A stretch of 64,000 nucleotides of DNA from Alcaligenaceae bacterium (GCA_013416405.1 JACCET010000001.1:558001-622000); one strand, 5' to 3'; numbered from the stretch's first letter, positions 1 to 9,197 are shown. Made by a program: numbers and translations. Notes: a model not told the origin generated them from the letters alone.

Positions 1-61
1 CGGCAGCGCCACAACGGCAGCCGTCACTGAAGCCATGTGCAAGCAAATAGCTCAGACCTGA
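1..61 (+). CDS. 3' end of a gene cut by the window edge (possibly isocitrate/isopropylmalate dehydrogenase family)
   Basis: Only the last 19 codons are visible, in the frame starting at base 2 and ending with TGA at 59-61. The tail begins Gly-Ala/Ser-Thr-Thr-like (GSATTAAVTEAM), which resembles the C-terminal 'GG-x-A-T-T' segment of isocitrate/isopropylmalate/tartrate dehydrogenases. That resemblance rests on a few residues. The stop lies 52 bases before the Bug receptor gene, so the two may be co-transcribed, which is common for Bug receptors and catabolic enzymes. No other open frame crosses this edge convincingly. Confidence 0.35.
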   Translation, partial: GSATTAAVTEAMCKQIAQT

Positions 62-113
62 TCCATCGCAGCACCCATGCGCTGAAGGCGCCTATTCCAA
101 CACTGGAGACAAC

Positions 114-1115
114 ATGCAGAAAAAACAAATAATAGGCCTGGTAAAGAAAGTAGCCGGTTTATCTTTAGCAGGCGTCAGTGCTCTGACGCTTTCCACCTCG
201 GTAGCCCAGGTACAGAGCTGGCCGGAAAAACCAGTCAGCCTGGTGGTTCCTTTTGCTGCGGGCGGCACGACCGACGTACTGGCAAGAGCCCTGGGCGACG
301 AGTTGTCAAAGTCACTGCGCCAACCAGTCATTGTCGAGAACCGGCCCGGAGCGGGTGCCACGTTGGGCGCCGATGTGGTCTCGCGAGCCAAGCCCGATGG
401 CTACACCCTGCTGATGGGAGCGGTCCATCACACCATCGCCACCAGTGTCTATAAGAACTTGTCCTATGACTTCCAGAAAAGCTTTGATCCGGTCACCGTC
501 GTTGCCCTGGTGCCCAACGTGCTGGTGATTAACGCAGCCAATACACCCGCCAAAACTCCTGCCGAGCTGGTCGATATCGCCAGGAAATCAGCAGAAAGCA
601 TGCCCTTCGGGTCCAATGGCTACGGCACGCTTCAACATCTGATCGGCACCCAGTTCTCCATGCAGAACGGCATAGAGCTGCTGCATGTGCCTTATAAGGG
701 CAGCGGGCCGTTGACCACCGACTTGATCGGCGGCCAAGTAGCCATGTCCTTCGATACCATCACACCCGTCTTGCCTCATATACAAGCCGGTAAGCTGCGT
801 GCACTGGCCGTAACGACCGCCAAGCGTTCTTCGGCGCTGCCCGACACACCAACACTGAACGAATCAGGCATGCATGATTTCGATCTGGGCACTTGGTTCG
901 GTATCCTGGCACCCGCAGGCACGCCCGACGATATCCTGGACAAGCTGAATACCGAAATGGTCAAGATCATCAAGTCTCCTGAATTCGGCGAGAAAATGGC
1001 CAAGATCGGTGCCGAAACCATAGGAAATTCGCGTGAAGAAATGGTTGCCCAAATTGACGATGACACCAAGCGCTTTGCCGAAGTCATAAAAAAAGCCAAG
1101 ATCTCCGTCAACTGA
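114..1115 (+). CDS. Tripartite tricarboxylate transporter (Bug family) periplasmic substrate-binding protein
   Basis: This is a 333-residue protein, the normal length for the family. Residues 1-32 form a signal peptide (basic N-terminus, Leu/Ala-rich core). The mature part opens with the Bug hallmarks 'WPEKPVSLVVPFAAGGTTDVLAR' region (residues ~36-60), followed by the 'ENRPGAGATLGADVVSRAKPDGYTLL' type stretch, and later 'LLHVPYKGSGP' and 'GQVAMSFD'. Family knowledge: Bug proteins bind carboxylates or other small organic molecules in the periplasm; many are orphans without their TctA/TctB membrane partners, and none are seen here. The start is ATG with GGAGA a few bases upstream. The ligand cannot be deduced. 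A second Bug paralogue lies at 31943-32923. Confidence 0.93.
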   Translation: MQKKQIIGLVKKVAGLSLAGVSALTLSTSVAQVQSWPEKPVSLVVPFAAGGTTDVLARALGDELSKSLRQPVIVENRPGAGATLGADVVSRAKPDGYTLLMGAVHHTIATSVYKNLSYDFQKSFDPVTVVALVPNVLVINAANTPAKTPAELVDIARKSAESMPFGSNGYGTLQHLIGTQFSMQNGIELLHVPYKGSGPLTTDLIGGQVAMSFDTITPVLPHIQAGKLRALAVTTAKRSSALPDTPTLNESGMHDFDLGTWFGILAPAGTPDDILDKLNTEMVKIIKSPEFGEKMAKIGAETIGNSREEMVAQIDDDTKRFAEVIKKAKISVN

Positions 1116-1152
1116 AATATCGAGACAAGCTGCACGCGTCCCCCAAAATCAC

Positions 1153-1190
1153 AAGCCGCCACGCGTTCTACGTCTGGCGGCTTTTTTTAC
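1153..1190 (+). terminator. Rho-independent terminator after the Bug gene
   Basis: A 9-bp stem AAGCCGCCA (1153-1161) / TGGCGGCTT (1175-1183) is followed by a T run to 1188. It sits 38 bases after the Bug stop codon and separates that unit from the peptidase gene downstream. Confidence 0.85.
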
Positions 1191-1200
1191 GCACGACATA

Positions 1201-1216
1201 CTGTATATAAAAACAG
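1201..1216. promoter_or_regulatory. Putative LexA (SOS) box upstream of the PBP7-like gene
   Basis: CTGTATATAAAAACAG fits CTG-N10-CAG, with the AT-rich centre typical of proteobacterial LexA boxes, and is preceded by TA. It lies just after the Bug terminator and 131 bases before the peptidase start at 1347. No other gene starts in this interval. The distance is long for a LexA operator, so a functional role depends on where the promoter is. Confidence 0.5.
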
Positions 1217-1346
1217 CAAACTTCAAATATCCCGGAAGCTTATAGGGCAGACTTAAAAAAAAACTTAAATTGATGCTGTAACTATCTAATATATAGCAAT
1301 TTTTCTGATATTATTTGTTCAATCAAAAATATACGGATGACCGGCT

Positions 1347-2384
1347 ATGCCTTTCCCCTGGAATCCACCCTATCCCCTACGTTCATTATTCGCTGCGGCG
1401 CCCCTGTTGCTTGCAGCCAGCTTTAGCCTGCCCTTGCAGGCCGAACCGACTGCAGGCGTGCAGGCTGAATCAACACACATCGTCAAGCGCCAAAACCTGC
1501 AACCCGTCAACTACGCCACCAACGGCGCAGCAAGGGGTCAAATACGTGTTGGCGTGCGTAATCCGGACGACAGCGACATCGTTGTCCACCGACCTGTCCA
1601 ACAAGCCCATCTTGCCCCGTTGACTGACTTGGCCAGCCTGCGCGCCGAGGTCGCCTTTGTGCAAGACCTGGAAAGCCAGAATGTGCTGTACGACAAAAAC
1701 AGCGACGAAGTTCGCCCGATTGCCTCTATTTCCAAACTGATGACCGCCCTGGTGGTGGCCGAGGCAGGTCTGTCCATGGATGAAATTCTCACGATTTCAG
1801 ACGCCGACGTCGACCGCATGCGTTATTCACGCTCGCGCCTGCCGGTGGGCACGGAACTGACTCGTGCCGAAATGCTGCATGTGGCCCTGATGTCATCGGA
1901 AAACCGCGCAGCCCATGCCCTTGGCCGATACTATCCGGGCGGCATGCCTGCCTTTGTGCGCGCCATGAACGACAAGGCTCGCGCCCTGGGCATGCGCAAC
2001 ACGCACTTTATTGAGCCTACCGGCCTATCCAGCGAAAATGTCTCCACTTCACGCGACCTGGTCAAGCTCCTGCAAGCCACCAGCAAGCAAAAGCTCATCC
2101 ACCGCTACACCACCGACGACACCCACGAATTCACCGTCGGCCGGGGCCGCCAACTGGTATACAACAACACCAATCGACTGGTGGGCAACGCCAAATGGGA
2201 CATCCAGGTATCCAAGACCGGCTTCATCAACGAGGCCGGAGAATGTCTGGTCATGCTGACCCGCATCGATGACCGCGAAGTTGCCATCGTTCTGTTGAAC
2301 GCAAGCAACCATACCCGCATAGGTGATGCATTGCGCATACGCACACTTTTGGTTGAAAACGAAAGCAAGCTGGCCATGCTCTGA
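1347..2384 (+). CDS. pbpG: D-alanyl-D-alanine endopeptidase / PBP7-type serine peptidase (S11)
   Basis: The 345-residue product has an N-terminal export signal (residues ~10-32) and the three active-site motifs of penicillin-binding S11 peptidases: S127-x-x-K130 (SISK), S184-E-N186 and K290-T-G. It belongs with the DacA/PBP7 group that hydrolyses D-Ala-containing cross-links or stem peptides in periplasmic murein. The C-terminal domain 5 of the PBP5 carboxypeptidases is absent, which favours the PBP7 endopeptidase type. The ATG at 1347 is preceded by a GGA-containing stretch. A LexA-like palindrome lies 131 bases upstream, and the NRDE gene starts 10 bases downstream of the stop, so the two may share a transcript. 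Confidence 0.9.
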   Translation: MPFPWNPPYPLRSLFAAAPLLLAASFSLPLQAEPTAGVQAESTHIVKRQNLQPVNYATNGAARGQIRVGVRNPDDSDIVVHRPVQQAHLAPLTDLASLRAEVAFVQDLESQNVLYDKNSDEVRPIASISKLMTALVVAEAGLSMDEILTISDADVDRMRYSRSRLPVGTELTRAEMLHVALMSSENRAAHALGRYYPGGMPAFVRAMNDKARALGMRNTHFIEPTGLSSENVSTSRDLVKLLQATSKQKLIHRYTTDDTHEFTVGRGRQLVYNNTNRLVGNAKWDIQVSKTGFINEAGECLVMLTRIDDREVAIVLLNASNHTRIGDALRIRTLLVENESKLAML

Positions 2385-2394
2385 TTTCCGCACA

Positions 2395-3195
2395 ATGTGT
2401 ATTGCCTACCTTGCCATTGCCGCGCACCCTGACTGGCCCTTGTTCATAGCCGCCAACCGCGACGAATACCACAAGCGGCCCTGCCTGCCCGCCGCGCCCT
2501 GGCCCGAATACTCCGATGTCATTGGCGGTCTGGACTGCCAGGGCAGCGGCAGCTGGCTGGGCATAACACGCCAGGGGCGGTTTGCCCTCATCACCAACTA
2601 CCGCGACCCGGCCCATGTAAAAGCCAACGCCCCTACACGAGGGCAGTTGGTCAGCCGCTATCTGACCGGCCATGAGCCGTCCCAGTCCTATGCACGCAAG
2701 GTGCACGACGAGGGCGCTGCCTATAACGGTTTCAACCTCATCGTCGGCGACAGGCACCAGACCTTTTATACCGGGAACCGTGCCGAAGAAGCCGAACCCA
2801 GCCGGCTGGCGCCGGGCCGCTACGTGCTGTCCAACCATTTATTGAATACATCCTGGCCCAAGGCCCAGCGCCTGCGTCTGGCGCTGGATGCCCTTCCCCT
2901 GGAAAGCCTGGATCAGTCGTTGACGACGGTTTTTGAAATTCTGAAAGATGGCACCCCCGCGCTGGATCATGACCTGCCCAGTACCGGCCTGTCGCTGGAA
3001 CGGGAGCGTCTGCTCAGCAGTCCATTCATCGTGAGCCCCGAATACGGCACGCGCTGTTCAACAGTCATTGCCCTGCATGTCAGCGGCCGCGCCCTGTTCA
3101 GTGAAATCAGCTACGACGCCTCTGGCGCGCCCACCGAGCGCCACGACTGGCCATTTCAGGTCGCAGATCAACGCGACTTGCACGCAAAAATGTAA
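2395..3195 (+). CDS. NRDE (TANGO2/DUF833) family protein
   Basis: The 266-residue protein opens with Met-Cys and carries the signature 'AANRDE' (residues ~19-24), which names the family. The Cys after the initiator is the expected nucleophile of this Ntn-hydrolase-like fold, and this decides the ATG at 2395 over in-frame codons further upstream. Other conserved features are 'GGSWLG'-like (QGSGSWLGITRQGRFALITNYR) and 'SRGQLV'-type (TRGQLVSRYL) segments. Family knowledge: TANGO2 homologues are linked to haem trafficking and lipid metabolism, but the bacterial role is unsettled. It follows the PBP7-like gene by 10 bases and abuts the convergent esterase gene, so the 3' ends touch. Confidence 0.9.
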   Translation: MCIAYLAIAAHPDWPLFIAANRDEYHKRPCLPAAPWPEYSDVIGGLDCQGSGSWLGITRQGRFALITNYRDPAHVKANAPTRGQLVSRYLTGHEPSQSYARKVHDEGAAYNGFNLIVGDRHQTFYTGNRAEEAEPSRLAPGRYVLSNHLLNTSWPKAQRLRLALDALPLESLDQSLTTVFEILKDGTPALDHDLPSTGLSLERERLLSSPFIVSPEYGTRCSTVIALHVSGRALFSEISYDASGAPTERHDWPFQVADQRDLHAKM

Positions 3196-3864
3196 TTAAT
3201 GCAGTGTTCGGTCGGAACCCGCAAGTAGCGGCGTACCTGGATCGGCCGGCTGTTGCATGGAGCTCATGGCTGCCTCCCAGCTGCGCAATGGCACGCAGGT
3301 TTGCAGTCGCACAATGGCTTGCTTAATCAGGGCCTCATGCAGCTCATGGCCAATTCTTGAAGCCACATCGAGCGTAGCATCGCCCTGCAGCTCGGCCAGG
3401 CGGCTGATCGTGGCTTCGACCTGGTCTACAGACACTTGCCTGTCATTGGCGCCATGGAAAAAATGTAGCATGGTGGCCGGAGGCGCATCGGTGGGCGGCG
3501 TTGCGTACAAGCCGGAAAAGGCCAGAACACGACCAACCAGATCAGGTTGCGCATGACTGGCCTCGAGTGCCATGGAGGCGCCTTGCGAAAAGCCGGCCAG
3601 CGCCGTTTGTTGGCCAGACAGGCCGTATGCATGCTGCCATTGCTGTACCTGCCCGATCAACTGGGGCAGTTGATGGGTAACATCGTGGTAACCGTGGGGC
3701 AGCACCACCATGCATAAGGGAAACGCCTGCTTCAGAGCATCGGCCAGAGGTAATAATTGCTCTGGGCTGGCAGCTTCGCCATGCAGCAAAACAAACAGCA
3801 ATTGCGGCCGGCCTTGCGCGGGAACAAAAATCAAAGGTTCGGGAAGATCCGGTTTGGTCGCCAT
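3196..3864 (-). CDS. Alpha/beta-hydrolase, carboxylesterase/phospholipase (YpfH-like)
   Basis: The 222-residue cytoplasmic protein has no signal peptide. It shows the strand-turn 'LLHGE' (~27-30), the nucleophile elbow G-F-S93-Q-G, a 'HGANDRQV' segment carrying the likely catalytic Asp (~150), and a late 'GHELHEAL' with the catalytic His. This is the layout of short carboxylesterases/lysophospholipases of the YpfH/Est type. The ATG at 3864 was chosen because the longer frame begins with TTG and has no ribosome site. It is transcribed divergently from imuA, and its promoter region contains the LexA box at 3941-3956. The substrate is unknown. Confidence 0.85.
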   Translation of the reverse strand: MATKPDLPEPLIFVPAQGRPQLLFVLLHGEAASPEQLLPLADALKQAFPLCMVVLPHGYHDVTHQLPQLIGQVQQWQHAYGLSGQQTALAGFSQGASMALEASHAQPDLVGRVLAFSGLYATPPTDAPPATMLHFFHGANDRQVSVDQVEATISRLAELQGDATLDVASRIGHELHEALIKQAIVRLQTCVPLRSWEAAMSSMQQPADPGTPLLAGSDRTLH

Positions 3865-3940
3865 GCAGTAGATATCTTTGGTGTGAAACAATAAAAATTG
3901 TACGCCAGTTAGCTGCCGTAGCCATTATGAGCTATATTAA

Positions 3941-3956
3941 CTGTATATTCATACAG
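3941..3956. promoter_or_regulatory. LexA (SOS) box of the imuA-imuB-dnaE2 operon
   Basis: CTGTATATTCATACAG is a near-perfect match to the CTGTATATATATACAG consensus. It lies 17 bases before the imuA start codon, where a bound repressor would block transcription. Family knowledge: ImuA/ImuB/DnaE2 cassettes are LexA-controlled in many proteobacteria. Confidence 0.9.
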
Positions 3957-3973
3957 TATTAATAGATGGCTAC

Positions 3974-4711
3974 ATGGCAAGTAAAAACAGTCCCTTCAAC
4001 CTGCAGCACCCAGAACGCATACATCCTGCGCTTTGGCGGGCAACGCAATTTGCGCGGGCTCGGCGTCAGGCCATTTCCACAGGTTTTACCCAGCTGAACC
4101 AGGAATTACCCGATCAGGGGTGGCCGTTGGGCACGCTTATCGAACTTATGCCTGCTCAACCTGGTATAGGCGAAATATCGCTATTGTGCCCAGCGCTGGC
4201 TCAGCTAAACACCCAACGCAGCATAGTCCTGATCAATCCACCCTATCAGCCTTATTTTCATTGCTGGCGCAACTGGCAACTACACCAACATCGTCTGCTA
4301 TGGGTTCGGCCACAAAGCTATGGCGATACGTTATGGGCCACCGAGCAAACCCTGAAACACAACGCCTGCGCCGCCCTGATTTGCTGGGCTACACACATGC
4401 GCCTGCCTGCCTTGCGCCGCCTGCATCTGGCCGCCCAACAAACCGACGCACTGCTGTTCCTGTTGCGCCCCCGGGCTGCGGGCGACCAGGCCAGCGCAGC
4501 ACCCTTGCGTCTGCTGCTGCAACCTAGCGCTTATGGCCTTGAAGTTCTGATCAGCAAGCGCCGCGGTCATCGCTCCAACCAACCTTTGCTTATCAACGTT
4601 GCTTCTTATACACGGGCCACTCAAGGCGCGAACACCCATGCCGCTCTGGATCAGTCTGAATTTACCCCTGCCCAGCAGCCCCGATACCAGCCTTCTGCAA
4701 CCGCCATCTAA
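3974..4711 (+). CDS. imuA: ImuA, SOS mutasome accessory protein (RecA-like)
   Basis: The 245-residue protein contains the ImuA/SulA-like pattern 'HPALWRATQFARAR...STGFTQLNQELPDQGWPLGTLIEL' at residues ~16-60, which is the degenerate RecA-like ATPase fold of the family. It is the first gene of the imuA-imuB-dnaE2 cassette, which carries out error-prone translesion synthesis after DNA damage. The LexA box 17 bases upstream explains its control. Its last 74 bases are shared, in another frame, with the 5' end of imuB, which implies translational coupling. Confidence 0.9.
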   Translation: MASKNSPFNLQHPERIHPALWRATQFARARRQAISTGFTQLNQELPDQGWPLGTLIELMPAQPGIGEISLLCPALAQLNTQRSIVLINPPYQPYFHCWRNWQLHQHRLLWVRPQSYGDTLWATEQTLKHNACAALICWATHMRLPALRRLHLAAQQTDALLFLLRPRAAGDQASAAPLRLLLQPSAYGLEVLISKRRGHRSNQPLLINVASYTRATQGANTHAALDQSEFTPAQQPRYQPSATAI

Positions 4712-6002
4712 TGCCAGCAAGACGGCACCGGCATTCTGCGCCAGGCAGCAAGTCATGCACTGCCTGGCGCTCAGCATGCTGCAATACACACCCAATGTTG
4801 CCTTATTCCAAGACAACGCCATCGTCATGGATGTAAGCGCCAGCCTCAGTCTGTTCCACGGGCCGCGCGCACTGCTCAAGCACCTGCGGCTAAGCTTGCA
4901 GAACATGCAAATCCAGGCCCAAACCGGTATGGCGCCTACAGCACTGGGCGCCTGGGTTTTGGCCAGCCACCCCCATCAAGGGCTACGTCATTGCCTGCGT
5001 CTGCATACCTTGCAGCGTCGCCTGCACAAGCTGCCTGCACAGGTATTACCCGCCGCCCGACCTTATGCCCAATGGTTGGATGGCCTGGGCTGTCACACAC
5101 TGGCTCAGTTGCGCCGTCTGCCACGAGCAGGCTTGCAACAACGCAGCAGCCCTTTGCTGGTACAACAATTAGACGCCGCCTACGGTGCTGCGGATCAGCA
5201 TTTCACCTGGTTCCGGGCCCCCAATACTTTTGCACAACGCCTGAATCTCGATGAACGACTAGAACACAGCCAAGCCCTGCTGGTGTATGCCGGACGGCTG
5301 GTAGAACAATTATGCGGCTGGCTGCAGGCACAACAAAAAGCTGCCCGCACACTTGTTTTTCACTTGCATCACGAAAAAGGTCGCCATGCGCAAGCACCCA
5401 GCGTTTTCACCCTGCGCTTGTCAACACAGGCCTGGCTGCCGGGCGACTTCCACAGCTTGCTGAAAGAACAGCTTAATACGTTAAGCCTGCAAGCCTCTGT
5501 GATCGCCCTGGAACTGCACGTTAACGACATTACAGACCGCCCTGTCGTCAGTGCCGGCCTGTTTCCCGAGCCTGCACAATGGCTGCGCCAAGAACATCAA
5601 CTGCTGGATCTGCTGCGTGCACGCCTGGGGTCAGATAGCGTGCTGCAAGCCAAACCCATAGCCGATTATCGGCCTGAACAGGCCAATCATTGGGCGACCG
5701 CAGTCGGCACCGCCAATCAAGCCACCTGCCTGCCACCTCTTTTGCCCGTACAAACGCGTCCCTTCTGGTTGCTGCCAACACCGGTGACCCTACAAACCGT
5801 CAATAACCGTCCGGTTTATTTGGGCAGCCCACTGCGTCTGATTCAGGGGCCTGAAAGAATGGAAACTGGCTGGTGGAACGACTCAGGGCATGAACGCCGT
5901 GATTACTTCATTGCACAGCACAGGCAAGGCGCCTATTACTGGATTTACCGCCAGCGCGAAACATCGATCCCGGGCTGGTTTCTGCAAGGCCTGTTCGCTT
6001 AG
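4638..6002 (+). CDS. imuB: ImuB, Y-family polymerase-like protein
   Basis: The 454-residue product starts at the ATG giving 'MPLWISLNL', the usual opening of ImuB ('LW-x-L-x-L'). A longer frame from 4599 is less likely. It contains 'QYTPNVALFQDNAIVMDVSASLSLFHG' (~60-90), corresponding to the palm segment of DinB/UmuC-type polymerases, then thumb and little-finger regions, and ends 'GWFLQGLFA'. Family knowledge: ImuB lacks the full set of catalytic acidic residues and acts as a hub linking the sliding clamp, ImuA and DnaE2. It overlaps imuA by 74 bases and is followed after 41 bases by dnaE2. Confidence 0.9.
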   Translation: MPLWISLNLPLPSSPDTSLLQPPSNASKTAPAFCARQQVMHCLALSMLQYTPNVALFQDNAIVMDVSASLSLFHGPRALLKHLRLSLQNMQIQAQTGMAPTALGAWVLASHPHQGLRHCLRLHTLQRRLHKLPAQVLPAARPYAQWLDGLGCHTLAQLRRLPRAGLQQRSSPLLVQQLDAAYGAADQHFTWFRAPNTFAQRLNLDERLEHSQALLVYAGRLVEQLCGWLQAQQKAARTLVFHLHHEKGRHAQAPSVFTLRLSTQAWLPGDFHSLLKEQLNTLSLQASVIALELHVNDITDRPVVSAGLFPEPAQWLRQEHQLLDLLRARLGSDSVLQAKPIADYRPEQANHWATAVGTANQATCLPPLLPVQTRPFWLLPTPVTLQTVNNRPVYLGSPLRLIQGPERMETGWWNDSGHERRDYFIAQHRQGAYYWIYRQRETSIPGWFLQGLFA

Positions 6003-6043
6003 CATGCGGTCCAGCCTTGCGCACTCAGATCAAACCCCCGGCA

Positions 6044-9000
6044 ATGAACACCTCAACACCGACCGCCTACGCCGAGCTCGATTGCATATCCAATTTTTCC
6101 TTTCTGCACGGCGCCTCGCACCCGGAAGAGCTCGTCAAGCGCGCCGCCGAACTGGGCTATGAAGCGCTGGCCCTGAGCGACGAGTGCTCTTTGGCAGGCG
6201 TGGTACGCGCCTGGACTGAAGCACAGGAACACCAGATCAAGCTGATCATCGGCAGCCGCTTCCTTATCAATGGCATGAATATCATTATTCTGGCTCGAAA
6301 CCTGAACGGCTATGGCAATCTTTCCGAACTCATCACCCTGGCACGCAGATCCAGTAAAAAAGGCCAGTACCAGTTAAGCCTGCAAGATATCCTCACTCCG
6401 CCCACTGGCCATGAACACCTGCGGCACATGCCAGACTGCCTGGTCATCTTCAAGCCTGACTATGGCGTCCGGGCTGCCGAGCTGAACGCTTCCATACCGT
6501 TGCTGCAACAAGCGTTTCCAGGGCGCCTGTGGCTGGGCCTGAGCCTTCACCATAGTCATACCGATGCGCAACACCAGGCCTACCTGCAAACCGCCGCTCA
6601 ACACCACGGACTGAAACTTCTGGCCACCGGACAGGTGCAAATGCATGTGCGCTCGCGTCAGCCTGTACACGATGCCATGACGGCCATTCGCCTGAAGCAG
6701 CCGGTACAACATTGCGGCTATGCGTTGCAGCCCAACGCAGAACGCTATTTGCGCAGTCGCTTGCGGTTGGTCAATATCTACCCTGAACCAGCCTTGCAGG
6801 AAACCCTGTTTCTCAGCCGGCTTTGCACTTTCGACCTAAAGGAAATACGTTATCAGTATCCGAAGGAAATTGTGCCGCAAGGCATGACGCCAGGCAGCTA
6901 TCTGCGCCAGGAAACCTTTGCCGGCGCCCACAAACGCTATCCCCAGGGACTCAGCCATCAACTCAAAAGCCAGCTGGAAAGCGAGCTGGCGATTATTGGG
7001 GGGCTGCAATATGAGCCTTATTTCCTGACGGTGTACGACATTGTCCAGTTTGCCAAGTCACGCAACATCTTGTGCCAGGGCCGAGGATCGGCCGCAAATT
7101 CCGCCGTATGCTATTGCCTGGGCATCACCGAGGTTGACCCAGAGAACGGCAACGCGCTGTTCGCACGCTTCATCAGCCAGGCACGCAAAGAGCCACCCGA
7201 CATCGATGTCGATTTCGAACATCAGCGTCGCGAAGAAGTCATTCAGTATGTCTATAACAAATACGGACGGCATCGGGCAGCCCTGACCGCGGTCGTCAGT
7301 TCTTATCGCAGTCGCAGCGTTCTGCGCGACACGGGCAAAGCCCTGGGCCTGGATACTGACCTGATAGACAAGGTGGCGAAATCCTTGCATTACTGGAGCG
7401 GCAAACAAAGCCTGCTGGAAAAAATCGCCGAACATGGCCTGGATGCCAACGCGCGTGTCGCCCGCCTGTGGGCCGGCCTGGCTCAGACCATGATGGGCTT
7501 TCCACGTCACTTGTCCCAGCATCCTGGCGGGTTTGTGATTGCTCACGGATCGCTATGCCGGCTGGTACCCATAGAAAATGCTGCCATGCCCGAGCGCAGC
7601 ATTGTGCAATGGGACAAAGACGATCTGGACACCATGGGGCTATTGAAGGTCGACATCCTGGCCCTGGGCATGCTCTCGGCCCTGCAGCGCTGCCTGCAGC
7701 TGGTATCGAGCCGGCGGGGCAAGAACTTTACCTTGCAAGACATCACCTCCGACGACGTGAAAACATTCACCATGATCCAGCAGGCCGATACCGTCGGCGT
7801 GTTTCAAATAGAGTCTCGCGCTCAAATGAGCATGCTGCCCCGACTCAAGCCCAAGGTTTTCTACGACTTGGTCATTCAGGTTGCCATTGTTCGCCCAGGC
7901 CCCATCCAGGGCGGCATGGTGCATCCTTACCTACGGCGGCGACAAGGACTGGAAGCGAATGATAGCCCCACCCCGGCCATCGCCAAGGCTTTGAAACGCA
8001 CCCTGGGCGTACCCATCTTTCAGGAACAAGCCATGCAAATTGCGATGGACGCTGCCGATTTCACCGCCGACGAGGCCGACCAACTGCGCCGCTCCATGGC
8101 CGCCTGGCGGCGCAAAGGCGGTGTCGACGCTTTTCGCGACCGCCTGATCAGCGGCATGATACGCAATGGCTGTACCGAAGAGTTTGCAGAAAGCATCTTC
8201 AAACAACTTGAAGGCTTCGGAGAATACGGTTTCCCCGAAAGCCACTCAGCCAGTTTTGCGAAACTGGCCTATTTCAGCGCCTGGTTGAAATGCCACGAAC
8301 CGGAAGCTTTTCTGGCTGCCTTGCTGAACTCACAGCCCATGGGGTTTTATTCGCCCAGCCAATTGGTTCAGGATGCCCGGCGTCATCAGGTGCTTGTACT
8401 GGAGGTTGATGTGGCACACAGTCTATGGGAGGCCAGCCTTGAGTCTTCGGACAGCGGCAAGCGCTCGGCCGTCAGGCTGGGATTGAACCAGATTCAAAGC
8501 TTGTCGAAACAAGCCGGCCTGCGCATAGCGTCCGCACGTAGTCAGCAGGCTTTTTCCAGTGTGCAAGACCTTGCGTTACGAGCCAATCTTGACCGATCCG
8601 CCCTGGATGCCCTGGCAGCCGCCAATGCCCTGCACGCATTAAGCGGGCATCGCCGCCAAGCACGCTGGCAGGCAGCAAGCCAGACTTTTCAAGGCCTGCT
8701 GCATAATGCGCCCATCGTTGATACCCATACGCCGCTGTTGTCCGCTCCCACCGAAGGCCAGGATATCAAGGCCGATTATCAGTCACTGGGCTTGACGCTG
8801 GGACGCCACCCTCTGGCCCTACTTCGTTCCACATTGCAAGCCCGACAGTTCATGCAGGCCTCAACACTGAATACCTATCCTGATCGACGTCTGGCCCGGG
8901 CCTGCGGCATCGTAACGGGCCGGCAGCGACCTCAAACCGCCAAGGGCACGATTTTTGTTACGCTGGAAGACGAAACCGGCAACGTCAATGTGATTGTGCG

Positions 9001-9169
9001 TGCCGGGCTGGCTGAAAGCCAGCGCGCCGAGCTGCTCGGCGCCGAACTCATGGGGGTTTATGGTGTATGGCAAAGCCATCAGGGCGTTTGTCATTTGGTG
9101 GCCAACCGATTGGTGAACCTAAGCCATTTACTGGGCACTTTGCCCACCCGCAGCCGAAACTTCCATTAA
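6044..9169 (+). CDS. dnaE2: Error-prone DNA polymerase DnaE2 (ImuC)
   Basis: The 1041-residue C-family polymerase begins with the PHP domain ('YAELDCISNFSFLHGASHPEELV', 'ALALSDECSLAGVVRAW'). It continues through the palm with 'RGSAANSAVCYCLGIT' and 'DIDVDFEHQRREEVIQY', whose aspartates form the active site, then fingers ('FQEQAMQIAMDAADFT', 'GFPESHSASFAKLAYFSAWLKCHEPEAFLAALL') and a C-terminal OB-fold. Its length, shorter than DnaE1 (about 1160), is typical of DnaE2. ATG at 6044 was preferred to TTG at 6017. It is the catalytic polymerase of the SOS mutasome with ImuA and ImuB, and is the last gene of the LexA-controlled operon. Confidence 0.93.
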   Translation: MNTSTPTAYAELDCISNFSFLHGASHPEELVKRAAELGYEALALSDECSLAGVVRAWTEAQEHQIKLIIGSRFLINGMNIIILARNLNGYGNLSELITLARRSSKKGQYQLSLQDILTPPTGHEHLRHMPDCLVIFKPDYGVRAAELNASIPLLQQAFPGRLWLGLSLHHSHTDAQHQAYLQTAAQHHGLKLLATGQVQMHVRSRQPVHDAMTAIRLKQPVQHCGYALQPNAERYLRSRLRLVNIYPEPALQETLFLSRLCTFDLKEIRYQYPKEIVPQGMTPGSYLRQETFAGAHKRYPQGLSHQLKSQLESELAIIGGLQYEPYFLTVYDIVQFAKSRNILCQGRGSAANSAVCYCLGITEVDPENGNALFARFISQARKEPPDIDVDFEHQRREEVIQYVYNKYGRHRAALTAVVSSYRSRSVLRDTGKALGLDTDLIDKVAKSLHYWSGKQSLLEKIAEHGLDANARVARLWAGLAQTMMGFPRHLSQHPGGFVIAHGSLCRLVPIENAAMPERSIVQWDKDDLDTMGLLKVDILALGMLSALQRCLQLVSSRRGKNFTLQDITSDDVKTFTMIQQADTVGVFQIESRAQMSMLPRLKPKVFYDLVIQVAIVRPGPIQGGMVHPYLRRRQGLEANDSPTPAIAKALKRTLGVPIFQEQAMQIAMDAADFTADEADQLRRSMAAWRRKGGVDAFRDRLISGMIRNGCTEEFAESIFKQLEGFGEYGFPESHSASFAKLAYFSAWLKCHEPEAFLAALLNSQPMGFYSPSQLVQDARRHQVLVLEVDVAHSLWEASLESSDSGKRSAVRLGLNQIQSLSKQAGLRIASARSQQAFSSVQDLALRANLDRSALDALAAANALHALSGHRRQARWQAASQTFQGLLHNAPIVDTHTPLLSAPTEGQDIKADYQSLGLTLGRHPLALLRSTLQARQFMQASTLNTYPDRRLARACGIVTGRQRPQTAKGTIFVTLEDETGNVNVIVRAGLAESQRAELLGAELMGVYGVWQSHQGVCHLVANRLVNLSHLLGTLPTRSRNFH

Positions 9170-9197
9170 AATGGCTCTCTTTACACTGGATATCTTC

